Source: Hymenobacter glacieicola (GTDB lineage: Bacteria > Bacteroidota > Bacteroidia > Cytophagales > Hymenobacteraceae). Taken from it: a stretch of DNA of 64,000 nucleotides. Positions within the stretch are counted from its first letter, which is position 1. The number at the start of each line of letters is the position of its first letter. The stretch covers positions 20,466 through 84,465 of the forward strand of contig NZ_BMGS01000015.1 in NCBI RefSeq assembly GCF_014640315.1. The letters are read 5' to 3'. Both the position numbers and the translations under genes were made by a program. The notes beneath the pieces are model-generated. The model made no database searches. It saw nothing but the letters and a program-made list of their open reading frames with translations, and was not told the origin of the DNA. Below, piece after piece: positions 7,645-17,225 of the stretch.

Positions 7645-8847
7645 ATGGGCCCCTACTCTATTCTTATTTTTCTGAGCATGGCCGTGATCGTCTCGTACCT
7701 GTTCGACATCGCCGCCCGAGCCACCAAAATTCCCTCGGTACTCATGCTGCTGCTCACCGGCATTGCCCTTAAACAAGCAGCGGAGTATACCGGCCTGGCC
7801 CTGCCACTACCCGCGGTGACGCTGCAACTGCTCGGCATCGTAGGCCTGATCATGATTGTGCTGGAGGAGTCGCTCCACCTCAAAATTCTGCCCGGCAAAG
7901 GCTCCGTCATCCGGCGGGCGTTTGCCGCGGCCGCCGTAATGCTAGTGGGCCAGGCCGTTGCCATTGCGGGGTTGCTGCAGTGGTACCTGGGCCCGGGCGT
8001 CCCCTTCCAGACCTGCCTGCTCAACGCCGTGCCGCTGGCCGTAGTCAGCTCGGCAGTGGCCATTCCCAGCGTAGCAACCCTGGGTGGGGAAAAGCAAGAG
8101 TTTATCGTCTACGAAAGCACCTTTTCCGACATCCTGGGTATCATGTTCTTTAACTTCGTGGCCCAGGACAACTTTGCCCAGGGCGTGTCGGCCCTCACGT
8201 TTGCCCGGGATCTGCTGGCCGTACTGGTCGTGTCGGTGCTGGCCACGGCCATCCTCGCCTTTTTGCTCGACCGCATCCGCCACCACGTTAAGTTCATCCT
8301 CATTCTGGCGTTTCTGGTGCTGATTTACTCCCTGGCCAAGAAGCTACACCTTTCCTCCCTGCTGGTCGTGCTCGTGTTCGGCGTCATCGTGCGCAACGCC
8401 GAGCTGTTTTTGCGGGGGCCGCTGCGGCGCTGGTTTGATCCGGGGCGCCTGCAGGAGGAACTCCACCAGCTGCAGAGCATCACGGGGGAGGGCGCCTTTT
8501 TGATCCGCACGTTTTTCTTTTTGCTGTTTGGCTTCTCGATTTCGCTGGCGGGCATTCTCAACGGTCCCTTACTGCTGCAAGGGGTGGGGATTGTCGCCGT
8601 CCTTACCTTGCTTCGCTACCTGTACCTGCGCTACGTGGCCCGCACGAGCCTGGTGCCGGAAGTATTTATTGCCCCCAAGGGCCTGATTACGGTGCTGCTG
8701 TTTTATAGCATTCCGCCCCGGCACCTGATCGGCGAAGTCAGCGAAAACATCCTGTTTGTCGTTATCCTGCTCACCGGCGTGCTTATGCTAATTGGCCTGC
8801 AGCTGCCGGGCAAAAAAGAAGAGCCGCGCGCACTAGCAGAATACTGA
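7645..8847 (+). CDS. Cation:proton antiporter (CPA1/NhaP-like)
   Basis: The 400-aa product is almost wholly hydrophobic, with about 11-12 predicted membrane segments. Early residues IPSVLMLLLTGIALKQ fit the first helices of CPA-type sodium or potassium/proton exchangers, and NAVPLAVVSSAVAIPSVATL in the middle is the usual conserved unwound-helix region. It lacks the cytoplasmic RCK/TrkA-C tail of longer relatives. The expected role is exchange of Na+ or K+ against H+ at the inner membrane for pH and salt balance. The ion is not predictable from this sequence. Confidence 0.83.
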   Translation: MGPYSILIFLSMAVIVSYLFDIAARATKIPSVLMLLLTGIALKQAAEYTGLALPLPAVTLQLLGIVGLIMIVLEESLHLKILPGKGSVIRRAFAAAAVMLVGQAVAIAGLLQWYLGPGVPFQTCLLNAVPLAVVSSAVAIPSVATLGGEKQEFIVYESTFSDILGIMFFNFVAQDNFAQGVSALTFARDLLAVLVVSVLATAILAFLLDRIRHHVKFILILAFLVLIYSLAKKLHLSSLLVVLVFGVIVRNAELFLRGPLRRWFDPGRLQEELHQLQSITGEGAFLIRTFFFLLFGFSISLAGILNGPLLLQGVGIVAVLTLLRYLYLRYVARTSLVPEVFIAPKGLITVLLFYSIPPRHLIGEVSENILFVVILLTGVLMLIGLQLPGKKEEPRALAEY

Positions 8848-9133
8848 CTTACCCAACTGCACGCTCGCCCTGGCAGCTCCTAACCCAAATTACCCAGCGG
8901 CCGAGTGGAAGCGTCACTTTGGGTTATGCATCACCCGCGGAAACGATAACTCGCCATACATTGCGTAACCAGAAACCGGCACCGGCTTAGCGTAGATTTT
9001 CGCCCCGTGGCGCCAAAAAAAGCTTGTAACTTATCGATCAGTAGCTGGTGTTAGCAAGGGTGCCTGCCTACACTACGGGGCCAATCAGCCGCAACGAGTA
9101 GCTCGGTTTGCCACTCACGTTACCTTTTCTGCC

Positions 9134-10975
9134 ATGCGCCTTCGCTGCTGCTCCCTCTGCCCGCTGCTTGCGCTCCTGCTGCCCGCCCGGCTGCTGGCGC
9201 AGCCAGCTCCCGCGTTGCCCACCACCGTACCCGCCCGCATCAGGGCCGTCGAACAGGGGCTGCTGCCCTACGTGCCGGTGCGGGGGCTGGCCGGCTGGAG
9301 CTTGCTGGAGCGCATGCGCTATTACCGGGTGCCGGGCCTGAGCATCGCCGTCATTCATAACTACCGGGTGGAGTGGGCAAAGGGGTACGGGTGGGCCGAC
9401 ACGACCACCCGGAGGCCGGTCACCCCGACGACCTTGTTTTCCGCCGGCTCCATCTCCAAACTGGTCACGGGCCTAGCCGCTATGCACCTGGTGCAGGACG
9501 GCCGGCTTTCCCTGGATGCCCCAATCAATGCGTACCTGACCTCGTGGAAACTAGCCGAGAATGACTGGACGCGCCGCCGGCCCGTTACGTTACGCCAGCT
9601 GCTGAGCCACCAAGCCGGCACCAGTCAATCGGCGTACTTCGGCTTCGTGCCGGGCCGGGGGGCGCTGCCTTCGGTGGTGGATGTGCTGAGCGGGCAACCA
9701 TCGGCTCAGACCCGCCCGGTCGTGGTGAACCGCGAACCGGGCACGGGCTTTACCTACTCGGGCGGCGGCTATCTGGTGGCCCAGCTGGCCATGATGGATG
9801 CAACGGGGCAGGACTTTTCTACCCTGACCGAGCAGCGGCTGTTCCGGCCGCTTAAGCTGCGCAATAGTACTTTTGAGCAGCCACTGCCGGCCGCCTGGCA
9901 GTGGCGTGCCGCGTGGGCGTACTCCGAAAACGCCTGGTTTAAGGGCGTGCCCTACGTGTACCCCCAGCAGGCCCCGGCGGGGCTCTACAGCACCCCGACG
10001 GATATAGCGCGGGTGCTGATTGAAGTGCAGCAAGCATACAGGGGCAAAGGCAAGCTACTAACCCAGGCCACGGCCCGCGCGCTGCTCACGCCCCAGGCCG
10101 AGGTGTCGGCGGGTACCTACCGCGAGCAAATGGGGCTGGGGCCCTTTTTATTGCAGCGCGCCGATCAGCAAGGCGACGAGAGCCGCTACTTTGAGCACAC
10201 GGGCGTCAACGCCGGGTTTGTGGCCTACGCCATTGGCAGCGTGGTAGGGGGCGAAGGCGTGGTTATCATGATGAACCAGGACGGGGGAGCCAGCGAACTG
10301 GGCAAAGAAGTGCGCCGGGCCGTAGCGCAGGTGTACGGGTGGCCGGCCTTCCTGCCCCCCGCGCTGGAGCCGCGAACGGTTTCGCCCGACTGGCTGGCGG
10401 CCGTCGCCGGGCGCTACCAGCGCGGGCCCGACGAGGTGCTGGACTTCCGCGTTGCGGGGAATCATCTGGTGGAGCGCATTAACGGCGGCCCCGGCATTTT
10501 ATGTTACCCCATGGGCGGGGACACGCTGGCGTTTACCGACTTCCCGCTCCGCGCCGTGTTCGAGCGCCGCCCCGACGGCCCCGTCCTCGGCGTGCGGATG
10601 CTGGCCGGGGGCTCAGTGCTGGCCCGACTGGCGGAAGACGAGCTGCTGCCAAACGAGCTCTTGCGCCAGGGGCGCGTGGCGGAAGCCGTAGCGGGCTACC
10701 GCACGCTGCACCTGGGCGAGTACCCGCTGACCTACCGGATTTATGAGCTGCTGAATCCACGGCGGCCGGGTGGTGCGGATGTAGCCGGGGCGCGTGGGCT
10801 GCTAGAGCTGGCCCGGCAGCAGTACCCGCAATCCGGCATTGTGGCCGCCCGCTGGGGCGACTGGTACGCCCTTACCGGTGACAAGCCGCAAGCCGCCCGC
10901 GAGTACCGGCAAGCCCTGCGTGACAATCCCACGGACCAGGACTTGTTGGAAAAGCTGGCAGCGGTAGTAAAGTAA
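9134..10975 (+). CDS. Serine hydrolase (beta-lactamase/class C PBP-like) with C-terminal TPR-like tail
   Basis: The 613-aa product has a signal peptide (first about 23 residues, ending LLPARLLAQ). The class C beta-lactamase / DD-peptidase-like domain follows: the nucleophile motif is S106-x-x-K109 in FSAGSISKLVTG. A Tyr-containing second motif lies near residue 207 (FTYSGGGYLVAQ), and an HTG motif replacing K-T-G lies near residue 355 (YFEHTGVNAGF). Such proteins are usually peptidases or esterases, not resistance enzymes. The last 100 residues (AGYRTLHLGEYPLTYRIYEL; AARWGDWYALTGDKPQAAREY) look like TPR helices, a common extension in Bacteroidota. It stands alone. Confidence 0.87.
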   Translation: MRLRCCSLCPLLALLLPARLLAQPAPALPTTVPARIRAVEQGLLPYVPVRGLAGWSLLERMRYYRVPGLSIAVIHNYRVEWAKGYGWADTTTRRPVTPTTLFSAGSISKLVTGLAAMHLVQDGRLSLDAPINAYLTSWKLAENDWTRRRPVTLRQLLSHQAGTSQSAYFGFVPGRGALPSVVDVLSGQPSAQTRPVVVNREPGTGFTYSGGGYLVAQLAMMDATGQDFSTLTEQRLFRPLKLRNSTFEQPLPAAWQWRAAWAYSENAWFKGVPYVYPQQAPAGLYSTPTDIARVLIEVQQAYRGKGKLLTQATARALLTPQAEVSAGTYREQMGLGPFLLQRADQQGDESRYFEHTGVNAGFVAYAIGSVVGGEGVVIMMNQDGGASELGKEVRRAVAQVYGWPAFLPPALEPRTVSPDWLAAVAGRYQRGPDEVLDFRVAGNHLVERINGGPGILCYPMGGDTLAFTDFPLRAVFERRPDGPVLGVRMLAGGSVLARLAEDELLPNELLRQGRVAEAVAGYRTLHLGEYPLTYRIYELLNPRRPGGADVAGARGLLELARQQYPQSGIVAARWGDWYALTGDKPQAAREYRQALRDNPTDQDLLEKLAAVVK

Positions 10976-12028
10976 ATGCCATACCCGACTTGTGTCCGAC
11001 TGCGGCTTGGTCAGGACGGGGCATTACCATTGGGAAACGTTGCTGAACGTAAAATGGGAATTGACCGCAAGCAAGACAGCTCTGTACAGCCTTCTTTACC
11101 ACCAAAGGGTAGTATACCTTAGGCTCTGGGCGTGAAACGGGGCGAAACTATCCATCCTCATCTTCCTGTACCCTTCCGCCAGCAGGCGCTCGGCCAGGTA
11201 GTAATCCGTAATTCCGGTCCTCCGGTAAGCAGAATAGCAGGCGGGAGTTTGCACCGGACCCACCCGGCCATGGGCAGGAGTATTGGCCTCTGGTGCCGGA
11301 CATATACCCTGATGGTGGCAGAGGAGGAGGGTGCGGCGCAGAGGCACGGGGCTGCCCGTGTCCGGGCGCAGCTGCCCAGGTTGAGCCCGCATGTTACCGT
11401 ACGGTGCCGACCCAGCTACCGAGAGCAGCTTTCCTCACGAAGTAAGCAGTCCAGTTCACGGGCGTCAACGGCCACCGTGTTGCCGCGCCCGCCACGTACA
11501 GCTGGTGATGTACCCTCACCAGTCAAGCTCCCCGCGGCCAAGCTCCCTCGGGTGGAAACGGCATACAGGGGGTAACGCTGGCTAGTCAGGTACCCTACCT
11601 CTTGGACATTCTTTCCTTGGAAGTTAGAACCGACATCGACCGGGCAGGCTGCCCCGCGGGGTCTTAACCGCAGCAGGCAGAAGTGCCTACCGCGCTTAGG
11701 CGAGGCAGACGCCCACGAAGTAGCCCACCTCGCACGGCGGGCCCTGCGTGCGCAGCACGTCCTGCTGCATCCGTCACGAGTACGGGTTGCTGACCGGCCA
11801 GAAGGGGAACAGCGCGCGCGAATACCGGAGCAGCCAACGTCCGGCTTGGGCTGGCAACGGCCAGGGAACGGCGGCCCGCCGGTGGTCCTGCCAAAGCCCA
11901 GGCCCACCTCGGTCTTGACCACGCCGTAGGTCAGGCCAGACGCCCCGTTAACCAACTGGCCTACCCGCTCCCATTAGGGCGCTGCGCTTGGCACAACGAT
12001 CATTTTGGAGCTCAGGGTTAGCGACCGG
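10976..12028. other. Eroded DNA without an intact gene
   Basis: About 1 kb with only broken frames on the minus strand. One fragment (about 11096-11240) reads AERLLAEGYRKMRMDSFA, faintly like the tail of HemN-type coproporphyrinogen oxidases; another (about 11700-11800) reads QGPPCEVGYFVGVCLA. Neither is long enough to name. The stretch is best seen as gene debris. Confidence 0.4.
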
Positions 12029-12324
12029 CTACCGCTGCTGGCTGCCTTGCTCGCGCCGGTGCATATAGTTTTGGGTGCGCAGCCACTCCTCGGTTTGCTC
12101 CCGCTGCGCCGGAAACAGCAGCTGGCGCAAGTGCACGTCCAGAGTAGTCAGAATATTATCGGCCATGGAGACGCTGATGCGGCGGGCTTCATCTTCTAGT
12201 GCAAGTCCTGAAAATCAACCCGCATGCCCGCGTGCTGGGGTAACAGCTCCTGGTTGAGGTAGGCAAGAGCGATATTGGTTATAGCTTCGGTCAACTCGTG
12301 ACGCAACTGCGCTTTCGTGTCCAT
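12029..12324 (-). pseudogene. Frameshifted small gene, unknown family
   Basis: From the ATG at 12324 the frame reads MDTKAQLRHELTEAITNIAL and continues to MRVDFQDLH, then stops. Shifting frame at that point continues naturally with EDEARRISVSMADNILTTLD, HLRQLLFPAQREQTEEWL and RREQGSQQR to a TAG at 12031-12029. Together this gives an acidic helical protein of about 98 residues with one frameshift. The family is not recognised. Confidence 0.5.
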
Positions 12325-12931
12325 ACGAGGCGAGAGGTGCTCAAAAAAGTGGTAACTACTTTATCAATACCACCGGCTAAAGCCAGCGGAGCGAGTTGAA
12401 CATGTGGGGGACATGTTTCTGTTCCGCCTGCCTGAACTTTGCAGCCGCTACCGAAACAGATGCCCCGGCTTCCGCTAGCGCCCGCAAGCCGGATACAGGT
12501 GCTGGTCCTTTCCATACCGGGGCAGGGTAGTGATGTCCGCACTGCCGAGCAAGAGCAGGTGTATTACGAGCAAGAGCAGGTGTATTATTTGGAAGGGTGC
12601 GTCAACTAGCTGTTGCCCGTGCGCATAGCGAGTAGAAGCCCCATCAGCAGGTTCCCCGAAGGCAATGCCCTGCGCGGGGCCATCATACGGCTTAAGGCCC
12701 CAAGTCTATCGACTACCCCGGTGTAGTAGCGGCGCTAGGCTTAGGCGCGGGTTGCTGCTGCCGTGCTAGTTTACGTGCTACGTGTCCCTTGGCTACCTTT
12801 CGCGCTCCGTATACTTGCCAGTGGTACCCCCTCACTTACGCCCTGGTCGCTACTTCTATTTCTCTATTTGGCAGATTGCAAATAGGCTTCAATATAACAA
12901 CAGATACAGACGTTGCTCTGGATAACGCCTG
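12325..12931. other. Intergenic, no gene seen
   Basis: About 600 bp without a convincing frame. The last 100 bp before the HTH gene are AT-rich and probably hold its promoter. A short direct repeat (gagcaagagcaggtgtatta) occurs around 12549-12587. Confidence 0.4.
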
Positions 12932-13363
12932 ATGCACATGCCAAAGTCTAATCCCTCGCTCTTGGAAGAGCCATTACGCGCATTGGTAGAAAAGATAGAA
13001 GGACCATTTCAGGCTTTTGTTGAGCAAACGGTAGAACGTTTGGTGCAGGATCACTTTGCAAACTGGCCTAAGCCAGACCCGCAATACACACTATCGGAGG
13101 TAGCCGAACTTCTGGCGGTTGACATCAGCACTATTTACTCGTATCTCAAAAAGCCAGTAGGCCATCTTCACCGGTTGCCGTTTGTACAGTGCACCGATAC
13201 GCCTCGAGGTAAGCGCATTCGATTGAGTGATATCTTAGTCTGGCAACAGCACAACTCCTCAGATGCGCTGAGTAAAGCGAAGCAGGAGGAGGTTGAGCAG
13301 AAGGTGGCGGCTATGGGCGCAAGACGTCGCGCCCGCCGCGGTGGCACCTCTACTCTAGCTTAG
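12932..13363 (+). CDS. Helix-turn-helix DNA-binding protein (excisionase/MerR-like), 143 aa
   Basis: Residues about 50-110 form a winged-helix/excisionase-type HTH: YTLSEVAELLAVDISTIYSY followed by a wing and KRIRLSDILVWQQH, the classic 'helix-turn-helix domain 17' pattern. The N-terminal 45 residues are helical and the C-terminus is basic (RRRARRGG). Such proteins direct excision or act as small regulators on plasmids and integrated elements. The stop codon overlaps by 2 bp the end of the convergent pseudogene at 13360-14292. The start could also be the second Met at 12938. Confidence 0.78.
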   Translation: MHMPKSNPSLLEEPLRALVEKIEGPFQAFVEQTVERLVQDHFANWPKPDPQYTLSEVAELLAVDISTIYSYLKKPVGHLHRLPFVQCTDTPRGKRIRLSDILVWQQHNSSDALSKAKQEEVEQKVAAMGARRRARRGGTSTLA

Positions 13364-14292
13364 TTTCCTCCTACTAGGCGCGCGCAGGCCCGTAGGGTGA
13401 AGGAAGCTCGGTTCTCGGCAGCCTCATGCTTCAAATCGATAATCCAGCCTTCGCAGGCTACTCCTTGTTCGTTGCGGAAGCGTACTCGGTCCCGGGGATT
13501 GGCCAAGATGCGCTGCATCTGGGTCGTATCTCAAGGGGTGATCAAACCTGTACTGCAGTGGCAGCCATAGTGGTTCTGGCATACTCAAATTATACTCCGA
13601 GTATGGTCCAGCGCCACCCATTACGGGAGTCATCGGCACCCCCACATTTTCTTTGATCGGTATTGCTTCCCCCTGAAGCTGGCTTTTAAGCGAGGTGTTG
13701 CTCTCACCGAAGGTAAATTTTATACCTTTATCCTCTCTTCGAATTAGCCCTGCAGTGAGGCTAACTGCATGGCGTAGCAGCATGCGTTTGGGGCTAAGAC
13801 GCAGATTGTAGACTGTGTCGGGTGAAAAGATGCCTCAACCAGCCCTCGTGCCGGTTGATTGCGCTTCGTTACGAAGGGCTTCAGGACCTCATTGTTGCGC
13901 AGCACGCAAATCAGGAACCCCTCCTCATCGGAGGAGGGGTCCTGCGTAGCGGTACTATCGTAGCAGTCCCGGCGTACCGTCCCGATGTAGTGACCGGCCG
14001 TGAGGTAGGTGCTCAGCTGGGTATACTTATTTTTCACCTGCGTGAGCAACAAGGCGTATTCATGGCGAGTGTTAAATTCTTCCAGGCCGTTGACCTGGTT
14101 CAGGCGCCACTTCTGATAGCCGATATCTACTGCATTGTAGTGCTCTGCGGCAACCGTAAGTCGTTTGGGTTCTTGAGCATATTTACCGCCCTTACTTGGC
14201 AGGCGCAGGTAAGAATACTGCTCTTGTGGGTCGTTCAGGTCCAGTACAATCTCATCGGAGTAGAAGTAGGCTACATCTTCTACGACAATCAC
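13360..14292 (-). pseudogene. Doubly frameshifted phage-structural-like gene
   Basis: The GTG at 14292 opens 156 intact residues (IVVEDVAYFYSDEIVLDLND...NQPARGLVEASF). Near 13830 coding moves one base back at a run of four T (minus strand) and continues SPDTVYNLRLSPKRMLLRHA...EPLWLPLQYRFDHPL. Near 13530 it moves again and ends QMQRILANPRDRVRFRNEQG, CEGWIIDLKHEAAENRASFT, LRACARLVGGN, with TAA at 13362-13360. Put together, about 310 residues look like one beta-rich protein. The closing part (NP..x..V.F...x..GWI...K) resembles uncharacterised phage-like proteins of Bacteroidota. Two independent shifts argue for a pseudogene. Confidence 0.6.
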
Positions 14293-14473
14293 TTCCCGGC
14301 CATCCGGTCTCTTTTCGACCCCTGTAGATAACGCTCAGTGAGTCAATTACCTCTTGCTAGTTGACGAAAAGCATCATAAATGTAGGCTGACGTATCATTA
14401 TAGGCAGCGTAAAGCCAATTGAGACAACAGGGATAAATGAGGCTAAGCCAACTACCCTCGACTTCGCCAGAAG

Positions 14474-15145
14474 TCAACCTGCTGCCAATTGCTCTCGCAG
14501 CAGGAGCCGACGTACGGCCGTGGCATCAAACGCTTTACCCCGGCGCGTCCGGTAGTCCCCCTGGGTGAGCTCCTGGGCAATCTGCTGCAGCGTGTGCCCC
14601 TGCTGGCGTAAGAGCACGGCTAACCTAGTGGCCTGCCGATTTTCCTTGTTTTCCCGGGCATTCTGCTCGCGCACGAGCTGACCCTGGCGAATAGCGTCCA
14701 AGGTCAGGTTAGCCGGGGTGCCGAGGGCTTGACCGCGGGCCTTGAGCGCGGCGAGCGCTTCTTTGGTGCGTTTGCTAATCAGCTCCCGCTCGTGCTGGGC
14801 CAGCACGGCAAAAATGCCGACCGTGAGCGTATTGGCGTCGGGCATGTCGCAGCAGACGAAGTCTACCCCGGAGTCACGCAGGGCAAAGATGAACCCCGCA
14901 TTCCGAGACAAGCGATCCAGCTTGGCAATGAGCAAGGTGGCCCCGGCCTGACGGGCGTGGGCAATGGCCCCGAGCAGTTGGGGGCGCTGGTCTTTCTTGC
15001 CACTCTCCACCTCTGTATAGTGCGCGAGCACCTGGGCGGGCACCCGGACGTATTGGGCGACGGCGTACTGCTGCGCTTCCAGGCCCAAGCCCGACGTGCC
15101 CTGCTTGGTGGTGCTGACCCGGTAGTAGGCGATGTAGGAGTGCAT
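14474..15145 (-). CDS. Serine recombinase (resolvase/invertase family)
   Basis: The 223-aa product begins with the resolvase fold. The nucleophile is Ser11 in YYRVSTTKQ, with the conserved Arg region LLIAKLDRLSRN near residue 75 and the dimer-helix segment GIFAVLAQHERELISKRTKE. A C-terminal HTH (LRQQGHTLQQIAQELTQ, then AVRRLL) reads DNA. Length and order match small serine resolvases that separate plasmid multimers or cointegrates. The start lies 17 bp from a perfect palindrome (15163-15202), a likely binding or crossover site. The iteron array and rep gene follow on the other side. Confidence 0.92.
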   Translation of the reverse strand: MHSYIAYYRVSTTKQGTSGLGLEAQQYAVAQYVRVPAQVLAHYTEVESGKKDQRPQLLGAIAHARQAGATLLIAKLDRLSRNAGFIFALRDSGVDFVCCDMPDANTLTVGIFAVLAQHERELISKRTKEALAALKARGQALGTPANLTLDAIRQGQLVREQNARENKENRQATRLAVLLRQQGHTLQQIAQELTQGDYRTRRGKAFDATAVRRLLLREQLAAG

Positions 15146-15162
15146 GCCGGCAAGATACGGCT

Positions 15163-15202
15163 ATTTGTCATTTATTAAACGGGCGTTTAATAAATGACAA
15201 AT
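15163..15202. promoter_or_regulatory. 18-bp palindrome upstream of resolvase, candidate res/operator
   Basis: Positions 15163-15180 and 15185-15202 are exact reverse complements around a 4-nt centre (gggc). The arms read ATTTGTCATTTATTAAAC on the left. It lies just upstream of the recombinase start codon. Small serine recombinases usually bind such dyads both to act and to regulate themselves. A second subsite was not found. Confidence 0.6.
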
Positions 15203-15407
15203 TACCCTCAGTAGTAGTACAAACAGGCCGGAAATGAGAGTATGTTTTGGTATAAACCGCGTAATGGAAGTTGTGCTAAAATGTACCCGTGATGCTGGAC
15301 TCAGGTCCCCTACTGTTCCTCCAGTTTTTACCCGACTTCCTCGACCGTAATTTTTATACTCCAACTAGCTGAGTTCTCCGGTCCTTGCCTTAAGCCGTCC
15401 TGATCTC

Positions 15408-15987
15408 ACCCCTTTTTTGTAGTACTATCCCCTCCCCTCTTTTCCCACTCGGTACGGGGGGAGTTCAGCCCTCAGTAACCCCTTTTTTGTAGTCATATCC
15501 TTGCGGGGGGGTTCGGCCATTCAGCAGCCTCTAGTAGTCGCAAAACGGCTTTAGCGGGTGCTGGAAGCATATGACTACAAAAAAGGGGTGGCGCTCCGCC
15601 CTGTTTAAGTCTGCCCTACCCCGCCTACACCTCGATTTTGCTTCCTGAATGCGGTTGACCCGGACATATGACTACAAAAAAGGGGTCAGCCTTCCTTTCC
15701 TTTTACTACTTACCGGAAAGGAGGGCTGATAGGAGCAAGCTTTTCTATCTCTTTCTAAAAAGACGACTCAAGAAACTAGTTGTTTTCTTACTTTATAAAG
15801 TTTACTTAGTTTACAGGCCTCATAACTAGATGAAATACAGAGTTTTGCATCTATATAATGCTACAAAAAAGGGGTTATACAACTACAAAAAAGGGGTGAG
15901 ATGCTACAAAAAAGGGGTTATACAACTACAAAAAAGGGGCGGCTGGGAACCGATACTGCTACAAAAAAGGGGTTATACAACTACACC
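15408..15987. repeat. Iteron array, replication origin
   Basis: A 15-bp unit CTACAAAAAAGGGGT occurs nine times upstream of rep. It is in reverse orientation at 15408-15422 and 15478-15492, and in forward orientation at 15575-15589, 15672-15686, 15861-15875, 15883-15897, 15904-15918, 15926-15940 (last base C) and 15959-15973. A half unit (ctacacc) lies at 15981. The last cluster is spaced 22, 21, 22, 33 and 22 bp, that is two or three helical turns, so bound Rep molecules would line up on one face. The three copies at 15478, 15575 and 15672 share an extended catatga-type flank. Between 15690 and 15860 lies the AT-rich part expected to melt. Confidence 0.93.
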
Positions 15988-16034
15988 TTGGTAAATGTGT
16001 AGCATAATGCGCGGCATTTGCTTATTTTGGCTGC

Positions 16035-17225
16035 ATGAAACAAGATGCTCTGGGAAAGGGGGATAGCGCGGTCCATCCCCTCATTGTACAGCACAACGCC
16101 TTGATCAACGCCCGCTTCGAGCTCAACACCACGGAGTCGCGCCTGTTTCTGGCGCTGCTCACCCGCATCGGGCGGGATGATACCCAGTTTCAGGTGTGCC
16201 AGATTCCGGTGCGAGAGCTGATGGGCCACAGCTCCAGCAACTCCACCTACGACCTGGTGCGCAAAACCCTCAAGCATTTTGCCTCGCGCACACTGCTGAT
16301 TGAGAAGCTCGACACCTCGGCCCGCCGCCAGAGCAAACCGGACTTCTCCATCCTCCCCCTGCTGGCCTTTGCCGAGTACAAGCACCGGGAGGGCGTCGTT
16401 GAGGCCCGCTTCAATGATTTGCTCATGCCCTACCTGCTGCAGCTACGGGAGAATTTCACCAAGGCGCAGCTAACCGAGCTGCTGAAGCTCAAGAGCAGCA
16501 ACGCCTACCGCATCTACCTGCTGCTGCGCGAGTACGCCGCCTTCGGCAAACGGGTCATGGCGGTAGCCGAGTTGAAGAGTATCCTGGGCGTGGAGGAAGA
16601 GTACGACCGATTTACCAATTTCAAAGCCCGCATCCTGGACCGGGCCCAGGCTGAGTTGGCCCAGACCGACATGGCCTTTACCTACGAACTGGAAAAGCAG
16701 GGCCGCACCATTACCCACATTTGCTTTCTGTTCAAGCCCACGGGCAGCGCCCTGCCCGTGCTGGCCGTACCGGAAGCCGGCTGGGAAGCCACGCTCCTGG
16801 AAGCCGGCATTGCCGCCAAAAGCATCGCGGGCATCAAGACACAGCTGGCTACCGGGTACTACGACGAAGGGTATGTGTATTTCGTCGTGGCCTACGTCCG
16901 CCGGCAAGCCGCGGCCGGGAAAGTAAAAAAAGTGGGCGGGGCGATCTACAAGGCCCTGGTCGAAGGCTACCTGCTGGAGGATTACCGCCGGCAGGTGCGG
17001 AAAGACCAAGCCCCCGAACCGCCAAAGCGGGGCCCTGTCGCCCCGGTGCTCTCGCTACAGGAACGGCACACGCTCGACGATGTGCACGCCATGTACGAAA
17101 CCATGCGCCAGCGTCACTTGATTGCCGAGGAAACCTTTGAGGAGAACCTGGCCCGGGTCTGGCTTGCGGCAGGCTTTCGACAGGAGACAGACGCGCAGGG
17201 AATCCCGTGGCTTATCAAACCCTAA
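16035..17225 (+). CDS. Rep_3-family plasmid replication initiator
   Basis: The 396-aa product has the double winged-helix plan of the Rep_3 family. It opens VQHNALINARFELNTTESRL and LFLALLTRIG (residues about 17-45), contains an inter-domain region LLKLKSSNAYRIYLLLREYA near residue 160, and the second winged helix SILGVEEEYDRFTNFKARIL near residue 190. The C-terminal 150 residues (GIKTQLATGYYDEGYVYFVV...) match the extension found in Bacteroidota plasmid initiators. It binds the iterons directly upstream and is expected to open the origin and control copy number. The start at 16035 lies 60 bp after the last iteron remnant, so Rep binding could also repress its own promoter. Confidence 0.93.
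   Translation: MKQDALGKGDSAVHPLIVQHNALINARFELNTTESRLFLALLTRIGRDDTQFQVCQIPVRELMGHSSSNSTYDLVRKTLKHFASRTLLIEKLDTSARRQSKPDFSILPLLAFAEYKHREGVVEARFNDLLMPYLLQLRENFTKAQLTELLKLKSSNAYRIYLLLREYAAFGKRVMAVAELKSILGVEEEYDRFTNFKARILDRAQAELAQTDMAFTYELEKQGRTITHICFLFKPTGSALPVLAVPEAGWEATLLEAGIAAKSIAGIKTQLATGYYDEGYVYFVVAYVRRQAAAGKVKKVGGAIYKALVEGYLLEDYRRQVRKDQAPEPPKRGPVAPVLSLQERHTLDDVHAMYETMRQRHLIAEETFEENLARVWLAAGFRQETDAQGIPWLIKP

Noticed and set aside
11096..11392. HemN-type coproporphyrinogen oxidase
   Set aside because: Only about 18 residues look similar and the rest of the frame does not. Too little to call a gene or a named pseudogene.
11416..11955. 179-codon minus frame as a protein gene
   Set aside because: It is extremely Arg/Cys/Gly-rich, other frames look equally or more protein-like in patches, and no family fits. 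Treated as debris.
15408..15987. Repeated CTACAAAAAAGGGGT units as a CRISPR array
   Set aside because: Units are only 15 bp, spacers are 6-7 bp or very long, both orientations occur, and a Rep_3 gene follows directly. These are iterons.
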